DNA of 51,080 nt from Bradyrhizobium centrolobii (GCF_001641635.1 NZ_LUUB01000071.1:1-51080); one strand, 5' to 3'. Shown: positions 7,767 through 16,723, numbered from the stretch's first letter. Numbers and translations are program-made. Notes: generated by a model from the letters alone, not told the origin.

Positions 7767-7851
7767 GGTTAGGGCCCGCAGTGCCCGCTTTTGGGTGCAG
7801 AGCGGACCAAGGCCGGCAGACCGATAGATGTGTTTCAAAGGAGGAACTATG

Positions 7852-10839
7852 TCACTCAGTATCCCGATGACGGACGACGAAACTCGCTCCGTCGATCGTT
7901 TGCTTCGTATTGGCGTCACGTACGATCAGCGTGTGAGGCCCAAGTTCTCGGGGGGCTTTGATCATAATAGTCTTCAGAAAACCGCCGCGGTCGCCTTCGG
8001 CCTTTCCTATAGCACGTCCATCCAAAACGATTTCCAGCGCTGCGCCGCTGGGCATTCGTTCGCCTGTCAACGTCAGCGGATCTTCCGGTTTGAGGTTGTC
8101 CATTCCCTTGCCCGTCGCGGAAAGCGAAATGTACGGCTTCGATAAGGTGGGAGAGCGATTTTGCTGCAGAACAGAGCGCGCGTCAGCGGTTCTCACGTCC
8201 CGTCGCTTTGCGGATTTATCGGAGAGCGGAATTCTCCCGCTAGTGTAAATCGCTCCAAACAGTTCACCACGTTCGTCCAACGCAAGTCCGGTCAGCAACC
8301 TGCCGGAAGGCAGTGCAAAGGCCTTGTTGGCTTCGATCCCGATGATTCCGGCACGCTGGTTCGTGTACCGGATGGCGAGTTTTACGGGAGCGCCGACAAA
8401 CCCAAGCGAAGTTTGCGGCGTAACTGACAATTCACGAAGCACTCCGGCTTCTACGCGGGCGCCCATGATCTCGCCTTCGAACACGACAATACCGCGTTTG
8501 AATCGATCGGGCGAGGGATCACCTTTAAAGATATATTTAATGCGGCAGGATTGGATGACGCAAAGCGGGCGTACGCTCGTAACGACCCGACTGCCGGTCA
8601 GCTTCCAAAGGCCACGGCCCAGGGTTGAGACAAAGGCATCCGTCGGGGACATCCAGTCGACGGAGGTGATGGCCGTGGCGCGCTCCGAATTCGGTACCTT
8701 GGTCCAAGTAGCGCCCCTATCCCTGGAGACAAAGAGGCCGTTCTGTTGAGTGCCGATGGCAACGCTGTTGGGATCATCGCTGGAGAATGAAACGTGCGAG
8801 GCGAACGGGAAGGGCCCGACGTCGAACGGGAAGGCCGGGAAAATCCCGACGTTGAACGGGCTGGCCCCCGCGTTAGACTGGAATCGACCCGCATCGGTTA
8901 TAAGAGACGTAAGCCCCGGAATTTCGCTCCAGTTGTCGCCGCCATCGTGCGATTCCATTATCTTTCCATTGATGACATCGGGCGCAATCAGATGCTGGCT
9001 GTCTTTAGGGTCAACTCCAAAAACACCCTGATGCCAGTTCCAATCGGGAGGAGAGATGCCAATGCCTCCAAACCCATTCATTGCCGGGAAATACACGCTT
9101 GCCATCGTGCTTGGGCGGTTCATCGTCAACCTCACGAGATGTACGATCTCGAAATCTCGGGTGGCGTCGAATCCAGTCCTGATCGCTTGGTACTGCACCG
9201 GCAGTTGACGGTGCCCAACGCGAATCGCGGTGAGCTTCGGAATGTCCCGGCGGTCTTCCGGTACGACGGCATGTTGGGTCCAATTCGAGCCCAGATCGTG
9301 AGTCGCAGCGAACCCCTTTAAGAATCCGCCTGGTGCGCCGTCGACGCCCTGATCGTGGAACGAGTTGAAAATAGAGGTCGGATGCCCAGCGCCGGCCGGG
9401 CCGGGAGGATCGGCCCATTGATGCAGTCCGGAAAACGCCGCTCCGTATGTTTGGGAAAATACCCTTCCGCCTATTCCATTTGCGCAAGGACCACACGCAG
9501 TCACGGTGACCACGCTGTCGGCCGGCGATGGGACGTGCTTTTGCATGTCGATGTTGACGCCCTCGGCACCAGCATTTGGGGGCGGCCAAGTCAAGCCTCC
9601 ATCCCCGGAGGCCCAAATGCCGTTGTCCTGGACCGTTATGTAGAGATCGTAATTGGCCGCGTTATCGATCCATTGACCTTTCACTTCAGAAATTTGCAAC
9701 GCATTGTAGCCGTTTGGGCCCGAGCCTGTGAGCATCCAGTTGGCGCCACCGTCCGATGTGCGATGCACGCCTCCATCCGTAGCCAGCAGAATCGGCGCGC
9801 CCGTGTCCGGCCCGTGCGTGCGAAATGCCATATCGCGCGTATCCCAGTGATCGACGGTCGACTGGATCACAGGGCCGCTATAGTCGAAACGAGATGTTCC
9901 CGAAATCTGTGGAGCTACAAGCTTTGCAACGGTGCAGCGGTTCCCCAACCACACAGTCAGGCCTGTGGGCGTCGCCAAAGGTTTGACGAATCCAATTCCG
10001 CCGCAAAAGTCTTGCGGGCCACGCGAAAACGTCGGGACGATCTTCGACCAGTTCACTCCGCCATCCTCACTGACGAAAAAATCTGGATCGCCATAGGCGT
10101 AGAACGTTTTGGCGTCGAGTGGCGAGGCGGCAAGCGCGTGCAAGTCGAAGACAGGGACCGGAAAACTGACAGGGACCGGAAAATTTGTGGCGGCCCAAGT
10201 TGCGCCACCATCGTCCGAGCGAATGACCTTGGTGGAGAGTCTTGAATCATTTGAGCCAGCAATCACAAGATTACCGGATTGGGCCGCCACAGAGATTGCT
10301 GCAAAGTTGATGGGGCCCCTGACAATCCAGCTTGCACCTTGGTCGCTGCTCTTGGCCACACCGTAGCTCGTCGCAACAAAAATATCGCCAGTGTCCGGTG
10401 CAATGGAAATTTCCCTTGCATCAAAGCGCAGATCCCTAGGACCGCCGAGAGACGGGCTGGGGATGTGCGACCAGGTAACGCCGCCATCGGAACTTCGCCA
10501 GATGCCGCCTCCGTCGTTCCTTACGCTGAACCGATCCGTCGCTGTTGCCAGAAGTATGTCTGATGTCACATACGCGACGGCCGATGTGTAATAGGCGCCA
10601 AGCGTATCCACATGACTCCAATGCGTTCCGCCGTCGGTAGTCTTGAAGAGGCCACCCGATTCCGAAGCCACAAACATAATGCGATTGTCGGAGGGGTTGA
10701 CCGCGATCGTGTCAGCTCGTCCACCGTAGGGTACGTTGGGCTGAAATTCTTCGAGTGTCCAATCGATTTGCTGGGACTGCGCGGGAGGCGCGAAACCTGC
10801 AACAGCAAGGAAAATTGCCAAGTAAATTTGAGATTTCAT
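7852..10839 (-). CDS. Large secreted BNR/sortilin-type repeat protein
   Basis: The 995-residue product carries a signal peptide (residues 1-22, ending PAQSQ). At least eight Asp-box (BNR) repeats follow, of the form S-x-D-G-G-x-x-W, for example GLFKTTDGGTHWSHV, GIWRSSDGGVTWSHI, KVIRSDDGGATWAAT, FFVSEDGGVNWSKI and GLFVSRDRGATWTKV. These build one or two seven-bladed propellers like those of sialidases, xyloglucanases and VPS10/sortilin proteins. The last 250 residues lack repeats and may be an Ig-like or adhesion module. The start is supported by GGAGGGAAAGG before ATG. It is not in an operon. The substrate is unknown; annotation as a glycoside hydrolase would be speculative without a catalytic pair. 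Confidence 0.78.
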   Translation of the reverse strand: MKSQIYLAIFLAVAGFAPPAQSQQIDWTLEEFQPNVPYGGRADTIAVNPSDNRIMFVASESGGLFKTTDGGTHWSHVDTLGAYYTSAVAYVTSDILLATATDRFSVRNDGGGIWRSSDGGVTWSHIPSPSLGGPRDLRFDAREISIAPDTGDIFVATSYGVAKSSDQGASWIVRGPINFAAISVAAQSGNLVIAGSNDSRLSTKVIRSDDGGATWAATNFPVPVSFPVPVFDLHALAASPLDAKTFYAYGDPDFFVSEDGGVNWSKIVPTFSRGPQDFCGGIGFVKPLATPTGLTVWLGNRCTVAKLVAPQISGTSRFDYSGPVIQSTVDHWDTRDMAFRTHGPDTGAPILLATDGGVHRTSDGGANWMLTGSGPNGYNALQISEVKGQWIDNAANYDLYITVQDNGIWASGDGGLTWPPPNAGAEGVNIDMQKHVPSPADSVVTVTACGPCANGIGGRVFSQTYGAAFSGLHQWADPPGPAGAGHPTSIFNSFHDQGVDGAPGGFLKGFAATHDLGSNWTQHAVVPEDRRDIPKLTAIRVGHRQLPVQYQAIRTGFDATRDFEIVHLVRLTMNRPSTMASVYFPAMNGFGGIGISPPDWNWHQGVFGVDPKDSQHLIAPDVINGKIMESHDGGDNWSEIPGLTSLITDAGRFQSNAGASPFNVGIFPAFPFDVGPFPFASHVSFSSDDPNSVAIGTQQNGLFVSRDRGATWTKVPNSERATAITSVDWMSPTDAFVSTLGRGLWKLTGSRVVTSVRPLCVIQSCRIKYIFKGDPSPDRFKRGIVVFEGEIMGARVEAGVLRELSVTPQTSLGFVGAPVKLAIRYTNQRAGIIGIEANKAFALPSGRLLTGLALDERGELFGAIYTSGRIPLSDKSAKRRDVRTADARSVLQQNRSPTLSKPYISLSATGKGMDNLKPEDPLTLTGERMPSGAALEIVLDGRAIGKAEGDRGGFLKTIMIKAPRELGPHTLIVRDANTKQTIDGASFVVRHRDTE

Positions 10840-11060
10840 CCTTTCCCTCCGTTTGCTCGAAGACCTATTTGGTCACTCAACCAATATGAATGGACGTGAA
10901 CTATCTCACACAACCGCAAGTTTTGGCGCAGTAGCATGACCACTGTCGTCCCACTGCTGGGTAGATCACGCTATCGTAAGTGATGTTGACGCAGGAGTTG
11001 GTGCGCTTTAGCGGGCGCGCGACGTAACTCGGGTCCTTAGCGACCAATTTTGTTGCGCTG
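10840..11060. other. Upstream region of the BNR-repeat gene
   Basis: Only the ribosome binding site of the minus-strand BNR gene is evident here. No gene or strong promoter motif was recognised up to repeat copy D. Confidence 0.4.
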
Positions 11061-11145
11061 CATGAGTCCGGAATTGGCCCATCGCGTCGTTTGCTGCGGT
11101 TGCACAAAGGTGGTCGGTGTCGGCGCGAAGCGGACATCACCGACA
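11061..11145 (+). repeat. Dispersed repeat, copy D (left part)
   Basis: The copy starts CATGAGTCCGGAATTGGCCC and runs to GCGAAGCGGACATCACCGAC. It matches copy C over its first two thirds and then stops abruptly where the group II intron 3' fragment begins. Confidence 0.7.
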
Positions 11146-11402
11146 ATTTATGAGTACGCGTCCTACTATCATGTGACGCGCATCTGGTTGCGCACGCTGC
11201 GGCGGCGCGGCCAGAAGGACCGCTTCTCATGGCAACGAATGCAAAGGCTAGCCGCCGACTGGCTCCCCCAACCGCGTATCCTTCACCCGTATCCTGACAA
11301 GCGCTTCGCCGTCATGCACCCAAGGCAGGAGCCATGTGCGGGAATTCCGCCTGCACGGATTTGGGCGGGGGGCGGTCAGCAATGACCGTCCCTGCCGCGC
11401 TT
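11146..11402 (+). mobile_element. Group II intron, 3' fragment with domains V and VI
   Basis: The segment encodes the C-terminus of an intron maturase, overlapped at its 3' end by an RNA domain. Bases 11329-11362 read GAGCCATGTGCGGGAATTCC and continue to a GCACGGATTT arm, matching the 34-nt group II domain V hairpin. A GC-rich hairpin like domain VI follows (GGGGGGCGGTC, AGCAAT, GACCGTCCC) and ends near 11402. The 5' part of the intron is missing here; a 5' fragment of the same type lies at 4810-5279. Confidence 0.72.
11149..11385 (+). pseudogene. Group II intron reverse transcriptase/maturase, C-terminal remnant
   Basis: The frame reads YYHVTRIWLRTLRRRGQKDR, then WLPQPRILHPYPDKRFAVMHP and a terminal ARIWAGGGQQ with TGA at 11383-11385. 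This is the conserved end of rhizobial group II intron-encoded proteins (W-R-T-L-R-R-R-S-Q-K-D and WLPKPRILHPWP). Only about 78 residues remain, with no reverse transcriptase domain. The reading frame enters directly from repeat copy D. Confidence 0.75.
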
Positions 11403-11662
11403 CACGTTGAGTTCTTCGCATGTTGACCCTTAGCTACCGACGCACCGCCTCAATCAAGCCTTGGCGGCCTATACACTGCAGGTTGATTTCAAGACCTCAT
11501 CGAACGGGTAATCGCACTGATGGCGCAAATGCAATGGCGAGCCCCAGAGAACGTTGGCGGGCGGGCCGGGAGATGATTGTATGAGTTACCTGCGCAGTGA
11601 AACGTCGATCTCCGTAGCCGAAGGAGTTGCTTAATCGTTGGCCGCAACCGCCCGACTGGCAG
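11403..11662. other. Intergenic, nothing recognised
   Basis: No gene is supported here. A short CATGTTGACCCTTAGC near 11418 weakly resembles the right edge of the dispersed repeat (GATGACCCTTAGC), which could mean that the intron lay inside a repeat copy. Confidence 0.35.
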
Positions 11663-12577
11663 CTAATGAATCACCGGCTCGCCATGGAAACGACGGTGCA
11701 ACTTTTCGCTGACGCCGAAGCTGATCTCCAGGACGAGGCGCGGCGCGCGTTCGGCCAGCGAACCCGTATGGAATCCGAAGGGATCCTCGACAAAGCCGAA
11801 GCCTTCAGGCCCCGTCAGTTTTACGATCGCTTCGCGGCCATAGGACCGCTCGATCTCCTCCGAGGGGTGGCCGACCACGAGGGTGAACTGGTGCCGCAGG
11901 AAGCGCTGCCTGTGGCTGCCCACGACATAGACATGCGGGCCCGAGTTTTCGTCAACCGCTTCGATGTAGAAGAAGTACTTGATCATCCTCCAATCATCGA
12001 GATCAAAATGAAACCGGTCCTGTGAGGCTAGATGGAGGTCGTAGTCTTTCGCCTTCTTGCTCGGAAAGCTCCACCACAGCCGGGTCGCGGTGACGCGCGC
12101 CTCGCCTCCCAGATAGTTCTGGGCGATTTGCAACAATAGCGGATCCTGCTGGACGCGGCGGGCCGCTTCGCAATCCAGCACGCGTTCGAAGAAGTGGCCG
12201 GTGAGAATGGCCTTCCCGGTCGCAAGCTCGACCGAGCGATGTTCCTCGGCGACCAGCTCAATTTTGCGATCAAAATTGCCGAAACAGGGCGTGCGTCGGG
12301 CAAAGGAAGAGATCTCCGACGTGATGCCTGTTGGAAGCCTGACGCCCTGAAACAGCCCGTCTCGCCGCAACTGCTCGGTCACATGGTCGACGTCAAGTTC
12401 CGGGAAAAGCGTGTTCGTGAGATCGATGTGTTCGGGCGGAGCGGTCAATTTCCATGCGAGGTTGCGGAACAGCATCACGCGCCCCAGCGCAAACATCGGC
12501 AACCATCGGGGATTGTCCTTGATGTCGGCAACATGCGTCGGCAAACGTTTGAGCATTCGCTGTATTCTTGTAACCAT
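11663..12577 (-). CDS. PhyH-type Fe(II)/2-oxoglutarate dioxygenase-like protein
   Basis: The 304-residue product resembles the phytanoyl-CoA dioxygenase (PhyH) superfamily. The Fe-binding H-x-D is visible in DRFHFDLDDWRMIKYFFYI (about residues 194-196), with the distal histidine in EDPFGFHTGS (about residue 271) and a following arginine in APRLVLEI that could hold 2-oxoglutarate. The segment SGPHVYVVGSH is also typical. The substrate is unknown. The gene is flanked by decayed DNA on both sides and has no operon partners. ATG 12577 follows a weak GCCAAGAA site. Confidence 0.72.
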   Translation of the reverse strand: MVTRIQRMLKRLPTHVADIKDNPRWLPMFALGRVMLFRNLAWKLTAPPEHIDLTNTLFPELDVDHVTEQLRRDGLFQGVRLPTGITSEISSFARRTPCFGNFDRKIELVAEEHRSVELATGKAILTGHFFERVLDCEAARRVQQDPLLLQIAQNYLGGEARVTATRLWWSFPSKKAKDYDLHLASQDRFHFDLDDWRMIKYFFYIEAVDENSGPHVYVVGSHRQRFLRHQFTLVVGHPSEEIERSYGREAIVKLTGPEGFGFVEDPFGFHTGSLAERAPRLVLEISFGVSEKLHRRFHGEPVIH

Positions 12578-12679
12578 TTCTTGGCTCGCTAACTAGCACT
12601 TGCAGCAATTCAGACTCCTTTGTTGTCCCAAATTGGACCAAACCACGACGCGCTCTGTTATTCGGCGTACAATTGTTGA

Positions 12680-12898
12680 CACACGATCACGGCTAGTGGA
12701 GTCTGCGACGTCCCGCCGCTGCATTGCGCGTTGCTCGCTCTTGGCTCGGACCACATCCTCTTTGCTGCAGACTACCCCTTCGAGGATTTGCGCACAGCGA
12801 CCGCGTTCCTGCGCAGCGCGCCGATCAGCGAGGGCGACCGCGCGAAGATCGCCCAGAGTAACGCCGGGCGGCTGCTCCATCTGCAAGCGCGGGCGCGG
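12680..12898 (+). pseudogene. Amidohydrolase-2 family enzyme, C-terminal remnant
   Basis: The translated frame reads ITASGVCDVPPLHCALLALG, then SDHILFAADYPFEDL and ISEGDRAKIAQSNAGRLLHL. This is the end of ACMSD-like amidohydrolases (PF04909), including the metal-site aspartate in FAADYPFE. The first two thirds of the enzyme are missing, and past 12898 the frame runs into other sequence. It is a remnant with no promoter or start. Confidence 0.7.
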
Positions 12899-12944
12899 TA
12901 CTATCCCTTCGACGAACTAACCGACGCCGATCACTTGCTGCGGT

Positions 12945-12966
12945 GCATGAGTCCGGAATTGGCCCT
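12945..12966 (+). repeat. Dispersed repeat, copy E (left edge only)
   Basis: GCATGAGTCCGGAATTGGCC is identical to the left edge of copy D, after which similarity ends. It lies about 50 bases after the amidohydrolase remnant. Confidence 0.6.
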
Positions 12967-13283
12967 TCGCCGACTTGCCAGGGCGAACTGGCTTTGTCCG
13001 CTCACAAGGGCAGAGCGGAGAAGGCATGCCTTCGCTGGCTGATCGGATCATGAGTATACGCCCTGGTCTAGTCTGGGGAGGTGCTCAGGGCGGGAGGGCT
13101 CGGTTCGGGAGGTGTACCGCCGCCATGATGACGTTATGCTGGTGTTTTGCCCGACGTGTCAAATGTCGTCGAGGCGTCGTCGAGGGCATGGCGCCAGGCG
13201 AGCCATCCTACTTTGCATGGGGTTGTTTTCGATATTTTTGTGAGAGCGCGCGCACCGCCAGCTTTGCAGCGCTTGACGCGCTG
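12967..13283. other. Intergenic, no gene; right edge of the decayed region
   Basis: No gene is supported. The stretch 13137-13245, containing TGGTGTTTTGCCCGACGTGTC and CTACTTTGCATGGGGTTGTT, resembles an intergenic sequence I remember as recurring in Bradyrhizobium and Rhodopseudomonas genomes. It has no second copy in this window. Confidence 0.35.
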
Positions 13284-15023
13284 TCATCCCGCCTTGGCGG
13301 CGCGCTTGTCCGCCGACCCCGAGCGCAAGTTCTGGAAGAACTTTTCCACTTCGCGCGACAGCGTCTGCGCGGTTGCGGTCAGGCTGCTCGCTTGCGTGAG
13401 CACGGAGGCTGCCGCGGTGTCGGTCTCGCCGATAGCGTCGCGCAGCGAGGTGATGTTGGCGACCAGTGTCTCGTTGCCCTGCGCGGCCGATTGCGCGTTG
13501 GAAGAGATCTCGCGCGTGGCGGAGTCCTGCTGGCCGATGGCGCCGGCGATCGCCGAGGTGACCTCGTTGATCTCGCGCACCGCGCCGCCGATCTCGCGCA
13601 CGGCTTCCACCGCATTGCGGGTCGAAATCTGGATCATGCTGACGTTCTCGCTGATCTCGGCGGTCGCCTTGGCGGTCTGCCCTGCGAGCGCCTTGACCTC
13701 ATGGGCGACGACGGCAAAGCCGCGGCCCGCATCGCCCGCACGCGCAGCCTCGATCGTGGCGTTGAGCGCGAGCAGGTTGGTCTGCTCGGCTATCGCCTGG
13801 ATCAGGTTGAGCACGCCGTCGATGCGTTGCGTGGCCGCCGCAAGGCTCTCGATCTCGGCGATCGATTTCTCGGTGCGCTGGCCGGTCTGCTCGACCGCGC
13901 CTGCGGATTGCCGCACCTGGCGGCCGATCTCCTCCACCGAAGCCGACAGCTCCTCGGCCGCACCCGCCACTGCCGTGACGTTGTGCGAGGCCTGCTCGGT
14001 GGCGTTCGCCGCCGTGCCGGCGCGGCTGCTCGCATCCGCGGTGACGCGCGTGATGGTCTGCGCGGTCTCGCGCATGACGGAGGCGTTGTCGGTGAGACCG
14101 CGCATGACCGCGCCGATCGCGTCGCGAAACTCTTCGACGGATTTTTCGATGTGGCGGGCGCGCTCCTCGCGCGAGGCGGATTCCTGCGAGATCTGCGAGG
14201 CGAGGTTGCGGTTGCGGCCCATGGCCTCCTGGAAGACCTGGATCGCGCGGGCCAGCGCGCCGATCTCGTCGGCGCGGTCGCCGTGCGGCACCACGACATT
14301 CTCGGCGCCGTCGGCGACCCGCTTGATGGTCGCGGTGATCGCCGAGAGCGGACGGGCGATCGAGCGGGCGATGATGATGATGCCGATGACGACCAGCGCC
14401 AGCGCCAGGCCGCCGAGGCAGGTCAGCACGAAGGACAGCGTGCGGTTGGTCGCGTTCTCCTGCGAGATCTGCCTGGCGCGTTCGGCATAGACCTTCGACA
14501 GCGCTTCGAGATCCTTGTTCAGCGCGGAACGCACGGTGCGGTTGGCGTCGTTGTCGCCCCATTCGCGGCCCGCGGCCGGGCTGATCTCGTTGGCGCGGCG
14601 GACCAGCTCCTTGCGGAAGTCGACGAACTGCTCGATGCGCTTCTTGAAGGTGGCGAACTGCTCGGCGTCGTCGGCCTTGACGATGGTCTCCCAGCGCTTG
14701 ACCACCTCGAGGATCTGATCGTTGAACTTGAGCAGCCCGTCGCCGAACTTCTTCACGACCTTGGGATCGGTCGACATGTAGACGCCGCGGGATTCCATCA
14801 CCACGGCATAGACCAGCGAATTGACGCGCTCGACGTTGAGCGCGGCTGCATTCGCCGTCTCGATCGCGGCCGTCAGCCCGGCGCTGCGGCGGCTGTTGTA
14901 ATCGGACAGCAGCGCGATCGCCGCCGTGAGCAGGGCAAACAGCGCGAAGATCGCGTAGAGCTTGTTCGCGAGCGTGAAACGGCCTGCCAGGCCGGCGGCA
15001 TTCCCAGATCGGTCAGTTGTCAT
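13284..15023 (-). CDS. Methyl-accepting chemotaxis protein
   Basis: The 579-residue membrane receptor has a first transmembrane helix at residues 17-37 (YAIFALFALLTAAIALL), a short helical periplasmic domain (about 38-190) and a second helix at about 192-217. A HAMP linker (about 218-270) and the MCP signalling domain follow. The hairpin tip that contacts CheA and CheW is the conserved block EQTNLLALNATIEAARAGDA followed by GRGFAVVAHEVKALA. It relays an unknown signal to the flagellar switch. The start is taken as ATG 15023 (MTTDRSG); a longer frame to 15167 would put about 48 unlikely residues before the first helix. It stands alone, without che genes nearby. Confidence 0.92.
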   Translation of the reverse strand: MTTDRSGNAAGLAGRFTLANKLYAIFALFALLTAAIALLSDYNSRRSAGLTAAIETANAAALNVERVNSLVYAVVMESRGVYMSTDPKVVKKFGDGLLKFNDQILEVVKRWETIVKADDAEQFATFKKRIEQFVDFRKELVRRANEISPAAGREWGDNDANRTVRSALNKDLEALSKVYAERARQISQENATNRTLSFVLTCLGGLALALVVIGIIIIARSIARPLSAITATIKRVADGAENVVVPHGDRADEIGALARAIQVFQEAMGRNRNLASQISQESASREERARHIEKSVEEFRDAIGAVMRGLTDNASVMRETAQTITRVTADASSRAGTAANATEQASHNVTAVAGAAEELSASVEEIGRQVRQSAGAVEQTGQRTEKSIAEIESLAAATQRIDGVLNLIQAIAEQTNLLALNATIEAARAGDAGRGFAVVAHEVKALAGQTAKATAEISENVSMIQISTRNAVEAVREIGGAVREINEVTSAIAGAIGQQDSATREISSNAQSAAQGNETLVANITSLRDAIGETDTAAASVLTQASSLTATAQTLSREVEKFFQNLRSGSADKRAAKAG

Positions 15024-15340
15024 GGTGTAGGGGCCCGAAATGGCCGTCGATGGCCGGTGAGCGCGGTCGTTCAAAAATTGATGCAAAACTATGCAGAATG
15101 AAGATGGATGCAGCGTTAACGCGCTCCCTCGCAGCATTCGTCCTTGGTCGAAAGAAAATTGCGCCATTTCAGTGCTTTGGTGTTGAGTATATTGATGTCC
15201 AGCAGGTCAGCGCGCGGATCGAACGGCGTGCCGCAAACATTGGAGTGCGCGAAAAGCGCCGGGCGCGTATTCCCTGACGCAGGACCGCCTTCAAGATCGG
15301 TCTGGAGTCGGTCATTGGCCGACGAACCCCGGAGGGGCCT
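15024..15340. other. Divergent intergenic region between chemoreceptor and eutB
   Basis: The region should hold promoters for both genes. I looked for a B12 riboswitch and an EcfG-type promoter and saw neither. GGAGGGG at 15331-15337 is the ribosome binding site of eutB. Confidence 0.5.
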
Positions 15341-16723
15341 TTGGTCTACCGCCACACCATCGACGCCACGACCCATACATTCCCCGACCTGCGCGACCTC
15401 CTCGCCAAGGCGACCCCGCCGCGCTCCGGGGACCGGCTGGCCGGGATCGCCGCCGATAGCGCTGAGCAGATGATCGCGGCGCGGATGGCGCTCGCCGACG
15501 TCCCGCTGGGGCAATTCCTCCAGGAGGCCGTCATCCCCTACGAGGCCGACGAGGTTACCCGCCTCATCATCGACGGCCACGACGCGGCGGCCTTTGCGCC
15601 AGTGGCATCCCTGACGGTCGGCGCCCTCCGCGACTGGCTGCTGTCGGACGCTGCGACGCCCGAGGTCTTGCGCAAGCTGGCGCCTGCCATCACGCCCGAA
15701 ATGGCAGCCGCAGTGTCAAAACTGATGCGCAACCAGGACCTGATCCTGGCGGCGCGGAAGTGCGAGGTGACCACCGCCTTCCGCAACACCATCGGCCTGA
15801 AGGGACGGATGAGCACGCGGCTCCAGCCCAACCATCCCTTCGACGATGCCAGGGGCATCACCGCCTCGATCCTCGACGGCATCCTGCTCGGAGCCGGCGA
15901 CGCCTGTATCGGCATCAACCCGGCGAGCGACGATCCGGCCGTGATCGCGCAATTGTTACGGCTGCTTGACGAGATCATCGCGCGGCTGAATATCCCGACG
16001 CAGGGCTGCGTGCTGACCCATGTCACCACGACCCTGTCCTTGATCGGGCAGGGCGTGCCGATCGATCTCGTCTTTCAGTCCGTTGCTGGGACCGAGGCCG
16101 CCAACCGCAGCTTCGGCGTCGATCTGGCTTTGCTGCGGGAAGCGCAGGAGGCCGGGCTGTCGCTGCGGCGCGGCACCGTCGGGCAGAACGTGATGTATTT
16201 CGAGACGGGCCAGGGCTCGGCGCTGTCAGCCAACGCCCATCACGGCGTCGACCAGCAGACCTGCGAGGCGCGCGCCTATGCCGTCGCCCGTGCCTTTGCG
16301 CCGCTCCTGGTCAACAGCGTGGTCGGCTTCATCGGCCCGGAATATCTCTACGACGGTAAGGAGATCATCCGGGCGGGGCTCGAGGATCATTTCTGCGGCA
16401 AGCTGCTTGGCCTGCCGCTCGGCATTGACATTTGTTATACCAATCATGCCGAGGCGGACCAGGACGACATGGATAATCTCCTGACGGTGCTGGCGGCGGC
16501 GGGCGTCACATTCATCATGGGGGTGCCCGGCGCCGACGACGTCATGCTGAACTATCAATCGACCTCCTTCCACGACGCGCTCTATGTCCGTGACGTCTTC
16601 GGCCTGCGTCGCGCGCCGGAGTTTGACGACTGGCTGGCGCAGTCGGGCATTGCGGGAGCCGATTTCCGGCTTGCCGGCGACGCAGCCCTGCTGCCCGATT
16701 TTGCCTCGCGGCTGATCGCGTGA
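15341..16723 (+). CDS. eutB: Ethanolamine ammonia-lyase, large subunit
   Basis: EutB is the catalytic subunit of the adenosylcobalamin-dependent enzyme that splits ethanolamine into acetaldehyde and ammonia. The 460-residue length is normal. Typical blocks are ALADVPLGQFLQEAVIPYE, EVTRLI, KCEVTTAFRNTIGLKGRMST, RLQPNHPFDD, QGCVLTHVTTTLSLI, the MYFETGQGSALSANAHHGVD active-site region and FIMGVPGADDVMLNYQSTS. The start is TTG 15341, supported by the ribosome binding site GGAGGGG and by the family start xVYRHT. Its partner eutC lies beyond hpnP, 1.76 kb downstream on the same strand. No microcompartment or eut transport genes are seen, so simple use of ethanolamine as nitrogen or carbon source is likely. 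Confidence 0.95.
   Translation: MVYRHTIDATTHTFPDLRDLLAKATPPRSGDRLAGIAADSAEQMIAARMALADVPLGQFLQEAVIPYEADEVTRLIIDGHDAAAFAPVASLTVGALRDWLLSDAATPEVLRKLAPAITPEMAAAVSKLMRNQDLILAARKCEVTTAFRNTIGLKGRMSTRLQPNHPFDDARGITASILDGILLGAGDACIGINPASDDPAVIAQLLRLLDEIIARLNIPTQGCVLTHVTTTLSLIGQGVPIDLVFQSVAGTEAANRSFGVDLALLREAQEAGLSLRRGTVGQNVMYFETGQGSALSANAHHGVDQQTCEARAYAVARAFAPLLVNSVVGFIGPEYLYDGKEIIRAGLEDHFCGKLLGLPLGIDICYTNHAEADQDDMDNLLTVLAAAGVTFIMGVPGADDVMLNYQSTSFHDALYVRDVFGLRRAPEFDDWLAQSGIAGADFRLAGDAALLPDFASRLIA

Noticed and set aside
7828..8145. Plus-strand frame with a good GGAGGAACT ribosome binding site at its inner ATG (7849)
   Set aside because: All but its first few codons are antisense to the C-terminus of the BNR-repeat gene, and the translation has no recognisable family.
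12975..15101. 708-codon plus-strand open frame
   Set aside because: It is antisense to the chemoreceptor gene; its translation is Arg/Asp/Leu-rich and without motifs, as expected from GC-rich shadow frames.
15024..15340. Cobalamin riboswitch before eutB
   Set aside because: I searched by eye for the B12-box consensus and found none; a covariance-model search would be decisive.
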